This document shows positions 17,897 through 27,081 of a stretch of 64,000 nt of DNA, piece by piece (position 1 is the stretch's first letter; every line of letters starts with the position of its first letter). Position numbers and translations under genes: made by a program. The notes under the pieces are model-generated. The model was not told the DNA's origin. It did no database searches and saw only the letters and a program-made list of their open reading frames with translations. The stretch lies in the NCBI RefSeq assembly GCF_003967595.1, contig NZ_BIFW01000005.1, positions 124,001-188,000 of the forward strand, in the 5' to 3' direction. The stretch comes from Companilactobacillus musae. Lineage in GTDB: Bacteria > Bacillota > Bacilli > Lactobacillales > Lactobacillaceae.

Positions 17897-18770
17897 ATTG
17901 AATATTTTTTCGTAATGTATCTAAGAATAACTGATCCACATCGGGGAGGGTTCGATTCTTGCTCCAAATCAAGGTATTAGGATCATTCAGTTCAGGGTTC
18001 AACGGTCTGAAAATTAGTTCGTTGTCAGCGGTGGGCTCGATGAGATCTTCGTAAGTTAAAGCTATGCAAGCACCGGTTTTGACCAATAAGGCGGCGTTGA
18101 AAATTAAATTGTAACTGCCAACAAAATTAAATTGATCAAATAGTCCCTGACTCCAATTTTTAAAGTCTTGATGGCGTTGAAGTTGACGTGAAATTAGTAG
18201 TGGTCGGCCAATCAAATCAGTAGGTGAGATAGTCTTTTTGGTTGCTAGTTGTTCATCTTCACGCATTAAAATACCCCAACGATTCTTTTCAGGTAATTCT
18301 AGAGTGTGATAGTTTTCCAACTGGTGATGACCCATGATGACACCAAATTCCAAAATACCACTATCCAAAGCTGATTCGATATTTATCGAGTCACCACTAT
18401 TCAGATTGACCTGTATTTCGGGATATTTATACATTAATTGGTGAACGGTTTTCATGATGCAGGCGATGGCCAAACTCTCGCCAGCGCCAATATCCAAGGT
18501 TCCGCTGACTACATCTTCTTTTTGAAGATTATAGGTTGTTTTATCTACTAACTTAACAATTTCTCGAGCACGTTCTAATAAATAATAGCCGTCTTTGGTC
18601 AGTTGCATTTGTCGTTTGCCACGGATAAATAATTTCGTACCTAATTTGGTCTCTAAATCAGCAATTTGACGGGACAGAGCCGGTTGGGAAATATGTAATA
18701 ACCTAGCGGCTCGGGAGATGTTTTCTTCTTGTGCGATAGCGATAAAGTAACGTAAAACTCTAATATCCAT
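17895..18770 (-). CDS. LysR-family transcriptional regulator
   Basis: 291 residues. The N-terminal winged HTH is canonical (MDIRVLRYFIAIAQEENISRAA, LHISQPALSRQIADLE, LGTKLFIRGKR). An effector-binding domain follows from about 90 (TLDIGAGESLAIACI). It is divergent from the acetyltransferase/SDR/AKR operon with a 106-base gap, the classical arrangement in which a LysR protein activates the neighbouring operon and represses itself. The effector is unknown. Confidence 0.88.
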   Translation of the reverse strand: MDIRVLRYFIAIAQEENISRAARLLHISQPALSRQIADLETKLGTKLFIRGKRQMQLTKDGYYLLERAREIVKLVDKTTYNLQKEDVVSGTLDIGAGESLAIACIMKTVHQLMYKYPEIQVNLNSGDSINIESALDSGILEFGVIMGHHQLENYHTLELPEKNRWGILMREDEQLATKKTISPTDLIGRPLLISRQLQRHQDFKNWSQGLFDQFNFVGSYNLIFNAALLVKTGACIALTYEDLIEPTADNELIFRPLNPELNDPNTLIWSKNRTLPDVDQLFLDTLRKNIQ

Positions 18771-18846
18771 TGATATACCTCAATTATAATTAAATGTAAT
18801 AGTTAATGATTATTAATAAGTATTTAACATTATAATAATCTCCTCG

Positions 18847-18875
18847 TATACTGAAATCAATCAAAGAGGTGATCC
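18847..18875 (+). promoter_or_regulatory. -10 box and strong ribosome site of the acetyltransferase operon
   Basis: TATACT at 18847-18852 and AGAGGTGATCC, a near-perfect match to the 16S end, 2-12 bases before the ATG. The AT-rich space to the left, up to the lysR start, is where a LysR box is expected. Confidence 0.5.
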
Positions 18876-18876
18876 A

Positions 18877-19413
18877 ATGAAATCAGAAATGGATGTCGAT
18901 ACACAAGCTTATGAACAAATTGAAAAAATCAACGCTCGTAATCAGATTTTAGTTCAAAAGTTGAATTCAGTTCCACGTACAAAATCGGAAACAAGAGAAA
19001 TCATTAGTCAAATAACTGGTGAAAAAATTGATTCAAGTACAGAGATTCGTTTGCCATTTTATACTGACTTTGGTCAAAATCTTCATTTAGGAAAAAATGA
19101 TTACATTAGCAATTGTTCAATGTTTGTCGATTTAGGCGGCATTTATATTGGTGATAATGTTTTGATTGGACCTAATGCGACGATAACTTCGGTTAATCAT
19201 CATCAAGAACCAAGTCGTAGAAGAAATTTAAAGTTTGACTCAGTTTATATACATGATAATGCTTGGTTAGGTGCAAATGTCACCGTTACTCCGGGAACTG
19301 TGATTGGTACAAATGCCATTGTAGCAGCGGGTGCGGTCGTAACAAAAGATGTCCCCGCAAATACAGTTGTTGGTGGCGTGCCTGCTCGAGTAATTAAAAC
19401 AATTAAAGAATAG
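18877..19413 (+). CDS. Sugar O-acetyltransferase of the maltose/galactoside (LbH, hexapeptide) family
   Basis: 178 residues. A short helical N-terminal domain (about 1-60) leads into left-handed beta-helix hexapeptide repeats. Visible hallmarks are LPFYTDFGQNLHLG, the catalytic His in TSVNHHQEP, IHDNAWLGANVTVTPG and GAVVTKDVPANTVVGGVPARVIK. Family reaction: acetyl-CoA-dependent O-acetylation of sugars or related hydroxyl compounds. First gene of a three-gene operon with an SDR and an aldo-keto reductase (10- and 44-base gaps). Confidence 0.86.
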   Translation: MKSEMDVDTQAYEQIEKINARNQILVQKLNSVPRTKSETREIISQITGEKIDSSTEIRLPFYTDFGQNLHLGKNDYISNCSMFVDLGGIYIGDNVLIGPNATITSVNHHQEPSRRRNLKFDSVYIHDNAWLGANVTVTPGTVIGTNAIVAAGAVVTKDVPANTVVGGVPARVIKTIKE

Positions 19414-19422
19414 AGGTAAATT

Positions 19423-20172
19423 ATGAGTTTAAAAGATAAAGTTGTAGTTATTATGGGAGCATCAAGTGGTATCGGTGCTGCTACCGCAAAATTATTAGCT
19501 AACAAAGGTGCCAAAGTAACTATTGCTGCTAGAAGAATGAATCGTTTGGAAGAAATTCAAAAGGATAATCCTGGAACTGATATTTTGGCAGTTGAGGCTG
19601 ATGTAACTAAGGCAGAAGAAGTACAAAATGTGATTGATAAGACTGTTGCCAAGTTTGGTCGAGTTGACGCTTTATTTAACAATGCTGGAATTATGCCAGT
19701 TAATAATTTGGAAAAAACAGCTCGTGACGAATGGCAAAATATGCTCGATATCAATGTTAAAGGTGTTTTGAACGGTATTGCTGCAGCCTTGCCAATTATG
19801 AAAAAACAAAAGAGTGGTCATATTATTTCAACATCTTCAGTGTTAGGCTATGAAGTTTTGCCAGGATATGCGGCTTACTCAGGTACTAAGTATGCGGTAC
19901 GGGCAATTATGGAAGGACTTCGTCAAGAAGAACATAGCAATAATATTAAGACAACAATTATTGCTCCGGGATCAGTTAAGACTGAGCTATTCGATTCAAT
20001 TAATAATGATGAAGTTCGTAATGGTTTAAAGGAAGCTATGAAACAACCTGGTTCAGAAATGATGGCTTTACAACCAGAAGAAATTGCTCAAGCGGTAGCT
20101 TTTGTAATTGATACACCAGCTAATATGGCTGTTAATGAAATGATAATTCGTCCTACAGGACAAGAAGTATAG
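19423..20172 (+). CDS. Short-chain dehydrogenase/reductase (SDR), classical type
   Basis: 249 residues. The Rossmann motif GASSGIGAATA (about 12-22), NNAG at the fourth strand, Ser in STSSVLG and the catalytic Y-S-G-T-K are all present, followed by the PGSVKTELF loop. Arg-rich sequence after the second strand (AARRMNRLEE) points to NADP(H). It resembles the YdfG/serine-3-dehydrogenase-like group of lactobacilli. Substrate unknown. Middle gene of the LysR-adjacent operon. Confidence 0.87.
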   Translation: MSLKDKVVVIMGASSGIGAATAKLLANKGAKVTIAARRMNRLEEIQKDNPGTDILAVEADVTKAEEVQNVIDKTVAKFGRVDALFNNAGIMPVNNLEKTARDEWQNMLDINVKGVLNGIAAALPIMKKQKSGHIISTSSVLGYEVLPGYAAYSGTKYAVRAIMEGLRQEEHSNNIKTTIIAPGSVKTELFDSINNDEVRNGLKEAMKQPGSEMMALQPEEIAQAVAFVIDTPANMAVNEMIIRPTGQEV

Positions 20173-20216
20173 TTTGAACTTATAATATAAGCGGTTACAA
20201 ATAAGGAGGATATTTT

Positions 20217-21083
20217 ATGACTGTTTTTGATGAAACATTTACGATGAATAATGGAGTTAAAATTCCTAAATTGGCTTTAGGTGTTTGGGAAATTCCTGAT
20301 GATCAAACTGCTGATGCTGTAAAGAATGCGGTAAAGATTGGTTACAGACATATTGATACCGCTCAAGCATATGGCAATGAACGTGGCGTCGGTGAAGGTG
20401 TTCGTAATGCTGGGATTCCTCGTGACCAACTATTTGTTAATTCAAAAGTTGCTGCCGAAATTAAGAATTATGATGAAGCTAAGAAGTCAATTGATGAAAC
20501 ATTGAATAAGATGGGCTTAGATTACTTGGATATGATGATCATTCATAATCCACAACCATGGAAAGAAGTTAACCAAGGTAACGACCGTCACTTTGAAGGT
20601 AATTTGGAAACATGGCGTGCTATGGAAGATGCTGTTAAAGCTGGTAAGTTAAAGACTATCGGTGTTTCAAGTTTCCAAAAAGAAGATTTGGATAACTTGA
20701 TTAAGAATAGTGATACTAAACCTGCAGTTAACCAAGTTCAAATTCATATTGGTGATACTCCAACTGATATTATCAAGTATTCACAAGATAATGGAATCGT
20801 TGTTGAAGCATTCTCACCAATTGCTCACGGTGCTGCCATGAACAATGATTTGATCAAGAAGATGGCTGCTAAATATAACGTTAGCGTGCCACAATTGTGC
20901 ATTCGTTATGACTGGCAATTAAATGTTGTTGTTCTACCTAAGACAGCTAATCCAGATCATATGAAATCAAATGCTGATATTGATTTTAAAATTTCTGATG
21001 AAGATATGAAGACTTTGGCAAAACTTGACCAAATGGAATATGGTGATGCTAGCGTATTCCCAGTCTTTGGTGGAAAAATTTAA
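20217..21083 (+). CDS. Aldo/keto reductase
   Basis: 288 residues, full length. The AKR tetrad is visible as Asp and Tyr in IDTAQAYGNERGVG, Lys in VNSKVA and His in MIIHNP. NQVQIHIGD and VVLPKTANPDHM follow; the latter binds the NADPH phosphate. Family reaction: NADPH-linked reduction of aldehydes or ketones (2,5-diketogluconate reductase group). AAGGAGGA precedes the ATG. Last gene of the operon. Confidence 0.88.
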   Translation: MTVFDETFTMNNGVKIPKLALGVWEIPDDQTADAVKNAVKIGYRHIDTAQAYGNERGVGEGVRNAGIPRDQLFVNSKVAAEIKNYDEAKKSIDETLNKMGLDYLDMMIIHNPQPWKEVNQGNDRHFEGNLETWRAMEDAVKAGKLKTIGVSSFQKEDLDNLIKNSDTKPAVNQVQIHIGDTPTDIIKYSQDNGIVVEAFSPIAHGAAMNNDLIKKMAAKYNVSVPQLCIRYDWQLNVVVLPKTANPDHMKSNADIDFKISDEDMKTLAKLDQMEYGDASVFPVFGGKI

Positions 21084-21100
21084 AATTTGTATTTATATGT

Positions 21101-21142
21101 AAAGATTCTAATGACTTTTTGTAGTCATGAGAATCTTTTTTA
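21101..21142 (+). terminator. Terminator of the acetyltransferase-SDR-AKR operon
   Basis: AAAGATTCTAATGACT / AGTCATGAGAATCTTTTTT, one mismatch in 16 bp. Confidence 0.88.
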
Positions 21143-21170
21143 ATAAATTCATAATTCATTTTAATCATTC

Positions 21171-21245
21171 AGTATACTTTACGAGTATACTGCTATAACT
21201 ATCTAGTAATTTTAAATTGGTACGACCCACTTTATACTGTATTTA
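21171..21245 (+). promoter_or_regulatory. Shared operator-promoter module, copy A (before glcU-gdh)
   Basis: AGTATAC-N7-GTATACT (21171-21191) is followed by CTATCTAGTAATTTT and then TTTATACTGTATTTATC with a -10 TATACT at 21233-21238. The same layout recurs before the AKR genes at 25549 and 31471. T-N11-A, the LysR-box signature, is contained in the dyad. Confidence 0.7.
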
Positions 21246-21283
21246 TCGCATGAGAGATAAAAGGAATATGGAAGTGGAAAAAC

Positions 21284-22135
21284 GTGAATATTATTTTAAT
21301 GTTATTACCAGCGATTGCTTGGGGTATTTTACCTTTAGCGGTAGCGAAGATAAACGGAAAGCCAATCAATCAAATTTTTGGTACAGCTTTAGGAACTTTA
21401 ATTGTTAGTATCGGAGTTTTCATAGTTTTGAAACCAAGCATTTCGGTTGTTAGTTTTATCATGGCAGCTTTAGCAGGTGGTTTCTGGATTATTGGACAAC
21501 TGGGTCAATATAATGCTTATAAAGAAATTGGTGTTTCACAAACAATGCCTATTTCAACTGGATTGCAGTTGATTGGAACATCATTAATTGGAGTCTTGCT
21601 CTTTGGTGAGTGGGCTTCAGTCAACGCCAAGATTTTTGGAGCTATTGGAATCATATTATTGATTATCGGTGTTGCTTTGACTGGGAAGAAAGATCAAAAG
21701 TCATCTAACAGTGGCAATACTAAGACAATGATCATGTTGATTCTAACGACAATTGGTTTCTTAGTTTATAATTCGATTCCCAAGGCTATGACCTCATCTG
21801 GCTTGGCAATTTTCTTACCAGAGTCAGTCGGAATGGTTATCGCAGTATTACTTTATATAATATTTACACGACAACCACGAGTTTTACGAGAGAAAGCTAG
21901 TTGGCAAAGTCTTCTAGCTGGATTCATTTTCTCAGTTGCGTCAATTACCTATATTTTGTCAGTTCATGATAATGGCGTAAATTCAGCCTTTGTTGTTTCA
22001 CAATTATCAGTTGTCTTATCAACGATCGGTGGGATGGTTTTCTTACATGAAAAGAAGAGCCATCATGAATTATTGCTAACAATTATTGGTTTAGTACTAA
22101 TTGTTGGTGGAGCCATTATTACAACTATGTTTTAA
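21284..22135 (+). CDS. glcU: Glucose uptake protein, GRP/GlcU family
   Basis: 283 residues with ten hydrophobic segments, the layout of the glucose/ribose porter (GRP) family. The N-terminal motif LLPAIAWGILPLAVAKINGKP and the inner NAYKEIGVSQTMPISTGLQL are typical. Start is the GTG at 21284, with GGAAGTGG six bases before it; this also gives the usual N-terminus. It lies 17 bases before a glucose-1-dehydrogenase-like gene, the same pairing as glcU-gdh in Bacillus. Together they would take up free glucose and oxidise it outside the PTS route. Confidence 0.85.
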   Translation: MNIILMLLPAIAWGILPLAVAKINGKPINQIFGTALGTLIVSIGVFIVLKPSISVVSFIMAALAGGFWIIGQLGQYNAYKEIGVSQTMPISTGLQLIGTSLIGVLLFGEWASVNAKIFGAIGIILLIIGVALTGKKDQKSSNSGNTKTMIMLILTTIGFLVYNSIPKAMTSSGLAIFLPESVGMVIAVLLYIIFTRQPRVLREKASWQSLLAGFIFSVASITYILSVHDNGVNSAFVVSQLSVVLSTIGGMVFLHEKKSHHELLLTIIGLVLIVGGAIITTMF

Positions 22136-22152
22136 AATTGGAGGAAATATAA

Positions 22153-22938
<786 letters not shown>

Positions 22939-22946
22939 AAATCTAT

Positions 22947-22999
22947 AAAAGGACAGTACTTATTGGTTTGTGTAAAACTAATAAGTACTGTCCTTTTTT
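22947..22999. terminator. Terminator after gdh (bidirectional)
   Basis: AAAAGGACAGTACTTATT with an inner GTTT/AAAC and AATAAGTACTGTCCTTTTTT: a very stable stem of about 20 bp. Confidence 0.9.
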
Positions 23000-23023
23000 G
23001 ATTGAATTTATTAAAATTCTAAA

Positions 23024-23623
23024 TTATTTTTTATTCACCTCTAAAGAATTATAACCACCACTAGTAAATGTATTTAATAATTGTAATTCTTGATACCAGG
23101 CATCATCTTTAATGAAATGGTGACGTTTATTTATTGCGAAAGAACCGTTGATTGAATAGATGAAGAGTAATTCGGCTTCATTTTTGTTCAAACCGGTTCT
23201 TTTTTGTATTGAAGGAACTATTTTATCCTTTTCATGAGCAATAATTCTTCCAATAATATACTCGCTTAAAGAGGGGTCCATTAGTAGTTGGCGATATTTA
23301 GAAGAATCTGCAATACGTTGGCAGGCAGGCAATAATGATTCGTTTTCCCTTAAAAGATCAATAGTTAGAGGCTGGCTTTCGGGGAGAGTACTTAAAGAAG
23401 TTGATTGATTAAATAGAAAGGCATCATCTAATACGTTATTTAGAACGTCAGTAAGGTTATCAAAATGTAAATAAAAAGTTGATCGAGTTATATCGGCTTG
23501 ACGACATAATTCGGCAACGTTGATTTGAGTATAGGTTTTCTGATTAATTAAATCTAAGAAACTATCCTTGATAATATTGATTGTATAAAGAGTTCGGCGG
23601 TCAATTTTTCGTTCTTTAGTCAT
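23024..23623 (-). CDS. TetR/AcrR-family transcriptional regulator
   Basis: 199 residues. The N-terminal HTH is clear: RRTLYTINIIKDSFLDLI, YTQINVAELCRQADITRSTFYLHFDN. The C-terminal part is helical and resembles the DhaS/YsiA type. It is divergent from the two Sir2-like genes with a 147-base gap, so it probably represses them. AAGGAG lies before the ATG on this strand. Confidence 0.85.
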   Translation of the reverse strand: MTKERKIDRRTLYTINIIKDSFLDLINQKTYTQINVAELCRQADITRSTFYLHFDNLTDVLNNVLDDAFLFNQSTSLSTLPESQPLTIDLLRENESLLPACQRIADSSKYRQLLMDPSLSEYIIGRIIAHEKDKIVPSIQKRTGLNKNEAELLFIYSINGSFAINKRHHFIKDDAWYQELQLLNTFTSGGYNSLEVNKK

Positions 23624-23636
23624 TTCAATCTCCTTG

Positions 23637-23682
23637 ACACTTTTAAAAAGTTGTTAGAAAAAAATTATTTCTAGAAAAAGTG
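23637..23682. promoter_or_regulatory. Candidate TetR operator region with dyad symmetry
   Basis: ACACTTTT (23638 region) and AAAAGTGT (about 23674-23681) form inverted arms around an AT-rich core with TTTCTAGAAA. It lies between the tetR start and the Sir2-like operon. Confidence 0.4.
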
Positions 23683-23770
23683 TGCTTAATTTAAATTGAT
23701 TTTTTCGGTATTTTAAATAAGTTCAATACATAGTGTACATAATTATACAAAGTGTGGGAGATTTTTTAAA

Positions 23771-24466
23771 GTGAAAAATTCAATCGAGGATAAAATATTG
23801 CAAGCACGTGAATTACTTGAAAAAAGCGATGGAGTCTTGATTAGCGCAAGCAATGGGTTATCTATAGCAGAAGGATTTAATATTTTTAAGGATGATAAAA
23901 ATTTTAGAAAATATTTTAATGAATTCAAGACATTATATGGAATTGGCAGCTTGATTCAAGGTGTCTTTGCTCAATTGCCGGAATCGGAACATAGAATTTT
24001 TATGAGGCGAGTTCATCAATATCTTATTGATGATTATCAACCAACGGAAACATTTAGTAATTTAAAGAAGATTATAGGAAAAAAGGATTATTTTGTAGTC
24101 ACATCTAACGCCGACACCCATTTTCAATTGAATGAATTTGATAATGATTGTATTTGGGAAGTGGAGGGAAACTTTGATGGCCTAGTAGAAAATTCATTAG
24201 ATTGGAAAAAGCAAAAAAGTAATTTTCAAGAATTTATCAATAATAATGAGGACAAAAAGGTTGTTCAATTAGAGTTAGGAATAGGTGCTAATAATCGATT
24301 GATCAAGCAACCATTGATGAATTTAGTGGCACAAACTAACAATTGGTCTTTTATAACTTTAAATATGCCAAGTGAAATTAATATTGCACCAGAAATTGCA
24401 AACAGATCAATTGCACTGCCTGGTGATATCAACCAAACATTTCAAGAATTATTAGTTAAGGAGTAA
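23771..24466 (+). CDS. Degenerate Sir2-like (sirtuin fold) protein lacking the zinc ribbon
   Basis: 231 residues. The GTG start follows GGGAG at about 11 bases. Sirtuin landmarks are recognisable but altered. The N-terminal NAD loop is LISASNGLSIAEG, FRKYFNEFKTLYG matches FRKYFGKFAEKYG of the next gene, and VTSNADTHF (Asn113, Asp115) stands for the T-x-N-x-D motif. Where sirtuins have the catalytic His before G, this protein has Glu132 (EVEGN). No Cys pairs for zinc are present and the small domain is shortened, to 231 against 324 residues in the partner. LELGIGANNRLIKQP parallels LELGVGRMTPMFIQEP. It is therefore a paralogue that may have lost catalysis, or acts as a partner subunit. It lies 5 bases before the next gene. 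Confidence 0.75.
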   Translation: MKNSIEDKILQARELLEKSDGVLISASNGLSIAEGFNIFKDDKNFRKYFNEFKTLYGIGSLIQGVFAQLPESEHRIFMRRVHQYLIDDYQPTETFSNLKKIIGKKDYFVVTSNADTHFQLNEFDNDCIWEVEGNFDGLVENSLDWKKQKSNFQEFINNNEDKKVVQLELGIGANNRLIKQPLMNLVAQTNNWSFITLNMPSEINIAPEIANRSIALPGDINQTFQELLVKE

Positions 24467-24471
24467 TCAGA

Positions 24472-25446
24472 ATGGAACAATCATTATACGAACAATTAGT
24501 CATGGCAACACAGGTAAATTACCAACAATATTTTGGCGTTTACGCTAGTGGGAAAACACCAGTGGCATTAACTGCAAGAGAACCATTACCATATGATCAA
24601 CAGCTAGATGTTTTTGCCAAAAAAATAAATGAGGCCGATCATATTATTGTTGGAGGAGCTTCAGGATTATCAGCTGCTGGTGGTGGAGATTTTTATTATG
24701 AAGATAACGCATCATTTAGAAAGTATTTTGGAAAGTTTGCTGAAAAGTATGGTATGAAAGGTGCCTTCGCAGGAATGAAGTATCCATTTAAAACTCGTGA
24801 AGAGTATTGGGGATACTTAGCAACGTTTTTATATACAACACAACATGCCGAAGTAAGAAAACCATATAAAGATTTACAAGCTATTTTGCAGGGCAAAGAT
24901 TATTTTATATTGACTACTAATCAAGATACTCAAGCAATCAAAGCTTTTCCAGAGGAGAAAGTAGCTCAGATTCAAGGAGATCATCGTTTCTTCCAATGCT
25001 CTAATAGTTGTACCGATGAGGTATATGATGCAGTAGAACCAGTTGAAGAAATGGTCAAAGCAATGGGGGATGATACTAAGATACCAACAGAGTTGATTCC
25101 TAAGTGTCCTCATTGTGGTAGCGAATTGTTTCCATGGGTTAGAGGATATGGAAATTTCTTGGAAGGAACTAGATATCGCGAAGAATATCAAAAAATTTCA
25201 GATGATATAAATAATAATTTACATGATAAGAAAATTTTGTTTATTGAGCTTGGTGTTGGTCGAATGACACCGATGTTTATTCAAGAACCATTTTGGGCAT
25301 TAACTCATACGTTGAATGGTGCTTATGATATTATGGTCAATCGTGATTATCAGTTCTTGCCACAACAAATTGAAGATAAGGGGCAAGCTATTAAAGGAGA
25401 CATTGATAAAGTCTTAGATGACGTAAGAAAAAGGCTAGAACAATAG
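24472..25446 (+). CDS. Sir2-family NAD-dependent enzyme, SirTM-like (His-to-Gln active site)
   Basis: 324 residues. The NAD-binding GGASGLSAAGG, TTNQDTQ (Asn150, Asp152), a zinc ribbon with Cys176/Cys180 and Cys212/Cys215, and ELGVGRMTP.FI all fit a complete sirtuin. The catalytic His of deacetylases (H-G) is replaced by Gln168 in IQGDH. That replacement is, from memory, typical of class M sirtuins (SirTM), which ADP-ribosylate proteins and in staphylococci and streptococci sit with a macrodomain hydrolase, a lipoate ligase and a GcvH-like carrier. None of those partners is in this window. Overlapping control by the divergent TetR gene is likely. The stop codon touches operator copy B of the shared redox module. 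Confidence 0.82.
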   Translation: MEQSLYEQLVMATQVNYQQYFGVYASGKTPVALTAREPLPYDQQLDVFAKKINEADHIIVGGASGLSAAGGGDFYYEDNASFRKYFGKFAEKYGMKGAFAGMKYPFKTREEYWGYLATFLYTTQHAEVRKPYKDLQAILQGKDYFILTTNQDTQAIKAFPEEKVAQIQGDHRFFQCSNSCTDEVYDAVEPVEEMVKAMGDDTKIPTELIPKCPHCGSELFPWVRGYGNFLEGTRYREEYQKISDDINNNLHDKKILFIELGVGRMTPMFIQEPFWALTHTLNGAYDIMVNRDYQFLPQQIEDKGQAIKGDIDKVLDDVRKRLEQ

Positions 25447-25530
25447 TATGCGAGTGAAGTATACTACTATAGCTTTTTAGTAATTTTCAAAGTTGAATTT
25501 TGATTTTATACTGTATTTATCATTTCAAGA
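25445..25530 (+). promoter_or_regulatory. Shared operator-promoter module, copy B (before AKR)
   Basis: AGTATGC-N7-GTATACT at 25445-25465, then CTTTTTAGTAATTTTCAAA and TTTATACTGTATTTATC. It overlaps the stop codon of the Sir2-like gene. Confidence 0.7.
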
Positions 25531-25548
25531 GCTTGATAAGGAGATATT

Positions 25549-26424
25549 ATGACAAATACAAATATTACAAATTTTAAATTAAACGACGGTACAGAAATCC
25601 CATCATTCGGTTTCGGTACTTTCCAAATTCCCGCTGACGGTTCAACATACAAAGCAGTTAGTGATGCTTTAAAATTAGGCTATCGCCACATTGATACAGC
25701 TGTAGCTTACTTCAATGAACAAGAAGTCGGTAAGGCTATCAAAGATAGTGGTATTCCTCGTGACCAAATCTGGGTTACTTCAAAATTATGGTTACAAGAT
25801 TTTGCTTACGAAGATGCTAAAAAAGCTATTGATACATCACTTCAAAAACTAGGTTTAGATTACATGGATCTTTACCTGATTCACCAACCATACGGTAAAG
25901 TCGATGAAGCTTGGAAGGCTATGGAAGAAGCTAAGGCTGCTGGTAAGATTCGTTCAATTGGTGTTTCAAATATGACACCTAAGATCTGGAACAAGTGGGT
26001 ACCAAACTTTAGTACAATGCCAAGTGTTAACCAAATTGAATACAATCCTTATTTCCAACAAAAAGAATTGCGTAAGATTATGGCTGACGCTCATGTAACA
26101 CTAGAAGCTTGGGCTCCACTAGGTCAAGGTAGTAAAGATTTGTTTGCTGAACCATTGTTGAACGATTTGGCTAAGAAATATGGCAAGGATGTTGGTCAAA
26201 TTATCCTTCGTTTCGAACATCAAGAAGGTATAATCGTCTTTCCTAAGTCAGTTCATGAGGCACGTATCAAGTCAAATAAGGAAATCTTTGACTTTGCTTT
26301 AACATCAGATGAAATGGATGCTATTCGTGCTTTGGACCGCAATGGTAAAGGAATGCACAATCCTGATGATGATGGCGTTGAAGAAATGCTTTTGAACGCC
26401 TTTGATGTTCATGCTAACGACTAA
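25549..26424 (+). CDS. Aldo/keto reductase
   Basis: 291 residues. Tetrad residues are visible in IDTAVAYFNEQEVG (Asp, Tyr), TSKLW (Lys) and LIHQP (His). NQIEYNPYFQQ and IIVFPKSVHEARIKSN complete the NADPH-binding barrel. Codon use is that of a well-expressed gene. AAGGAGAT lies before the ATG. It is controlled by operator copy B and followed by its own terminator, so it is a single-gene unit of the predicted redox regulon. Confidence 0.88.
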   Translation: MTNTNITNFKLNDGTEIPSFGFGTFQIPADGSTYKAVSDALKLGYRHIDTAVAYFNEQEVGKAIKDSGIPRDQIWVTSKLWLQDFAYEDAKKAIDTSLQKLGLDYMDLYLIHQPYGKVDEAWKAMEEAKAAGKIRSIGVSNMTPKIWNKWVPNFSTMPSVNQIEYNPYFQQKELRKIMADAHVTLEAWAPLGQGSKDLFAEPLLNDLAKKYGKDVGQIILRFEHQEGIIVFPKSVHEARIKSNKEIFDFALTSDEMDAIRALDRNGKGMHNPDDDGVEEMLLNAFDVHAND

Positions 26425-26443
26425 TTTTTGAATAAATTGTTAA

Positions 26444-26479
26444 AAAAGGTCCTTGGAAATAAATTCTGAGGACCTTTTG
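26444..26479 (+). terminator. Terminator after AKR
   Basis: AAAAGGTCCTTGGAA / TTCTGAGGACCTTTTG, one mismatch. Confidence 0.85.
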
Positions 26480-26550
26480 TTAGATTAAGATATTTGTCGT
26501 TTTTCATGATAAGCGTATATAATGTTTTCGATGTTACCAAAGAAAACAAT

Positions 26551-26576
26551 GGTACTATCAAAATAAATAGTATTGG
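26551..26576 (+). promoter_or_regulatory. Candidate HxlR operator upstream of hxlR
   Basis: GGTACTATC..AAATAGTATTGG forms an imperfect dyad immediately before the ribosome site. The GGTACT element recurs at 27018 before the controlled gene. Confidence 0.35.
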
Positions 26577-26586
26577 AGAGATATGT

Positions 26587-26919
26587 ATGAAAAAGACAAA
26601 TGAAGAAGTATTTATAGATTGCCCGGTGGCTGGAGTTCAGAAGATTGTTCGTGGTAAATGGAATATGGTTATTATGTATTTCTTACATCAACAGACACTT
26701 CGTTTTGGTGAGCTTAGTCGTAAGTTACCCACAGTTACACAGGCTCAGTTAACAAAAGAATTACGAATGCTTGAAAGTTATGGATTAATTAATCGAAAAG
26801 TTTATCCGCAAGTGCCACCAAAGGTAGAATATTCAGTGACTGAAATGGGAGAACAATTTATGCCCGTTTTGAAAGCATTAGAAAAATTTGCGGACACGTA
26901 TGAATCAGCAAAAGTATAG
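26587..26919 (+). CDS. HxlR-family transcriptional regulator
   Basis: 110 residues from the ATG at 26587, preceded by TTGGAGAG; the longer frame from 26494 has no ribosome site and adds an unrelated N-terminus. The winged HTH signature is complete, with a Cys near the start: IDCPVAGVQKIVRGKWN, LRFGELSRKLPTVTQAQLTKELRMLE, LINRKVYPQVPPKVEYSVTEMG. HxlR proteins often sense electrophiles or aldehydes through this Cys. It precedes the MDR gene and probably regulates it. Confidence 0.86.
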   Translation: MKKTNEEVFIDCPVAGVQKIVRGKWNMVIMYFLHQQTLRFGELSRKLPTVTQAQLTKELRMLESYGLINRKVYPQVPPKVEYSVTEMGEQFMPVLKALEKFADTYESAKV

Positions 26920-27017
26920 AAATCAAATTCTCGAAATATTTCGGGAATTTTTTTTTGCCCAAATACCATTGATATGACTAAAGTCTATCTAAAAAGATAG
27001 TATCTATCAAAAAAATC

Positions 27018-27041
27018 GGTACTTTTAAACTTTAAGGTACC
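27018..27041. promoter_or_regulatory. Inverted repeat before the MDR gene (candidate HxlR site)
   Basis: GGTACT and AAGGTACC arms enclose TTTAAACTTT. It overlaps the expected -35 region of a promoter whose -10 may be CATAAT at 27046. Confidence 0.45.
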
Positions 27042-27081
27042 AAGGCATAATGAATTCACGTTAAAGAAAGCGAGTAATTTT

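Noticed and set aside
21217-21408. Frame starting before glcU with AAAGGA-ATG
   Set aside because: It overlaps glcU in another frame and ends inside its first membrane spans; the GlcU product is clearly the real one. The AAAGGA-ATG could at most be a leader peptide start.
24696-25191. Antisense frames within the Sir2-like gene
   Set aside because: Shadow frames of a strongly conserved sirtuin sequence; no start signals.
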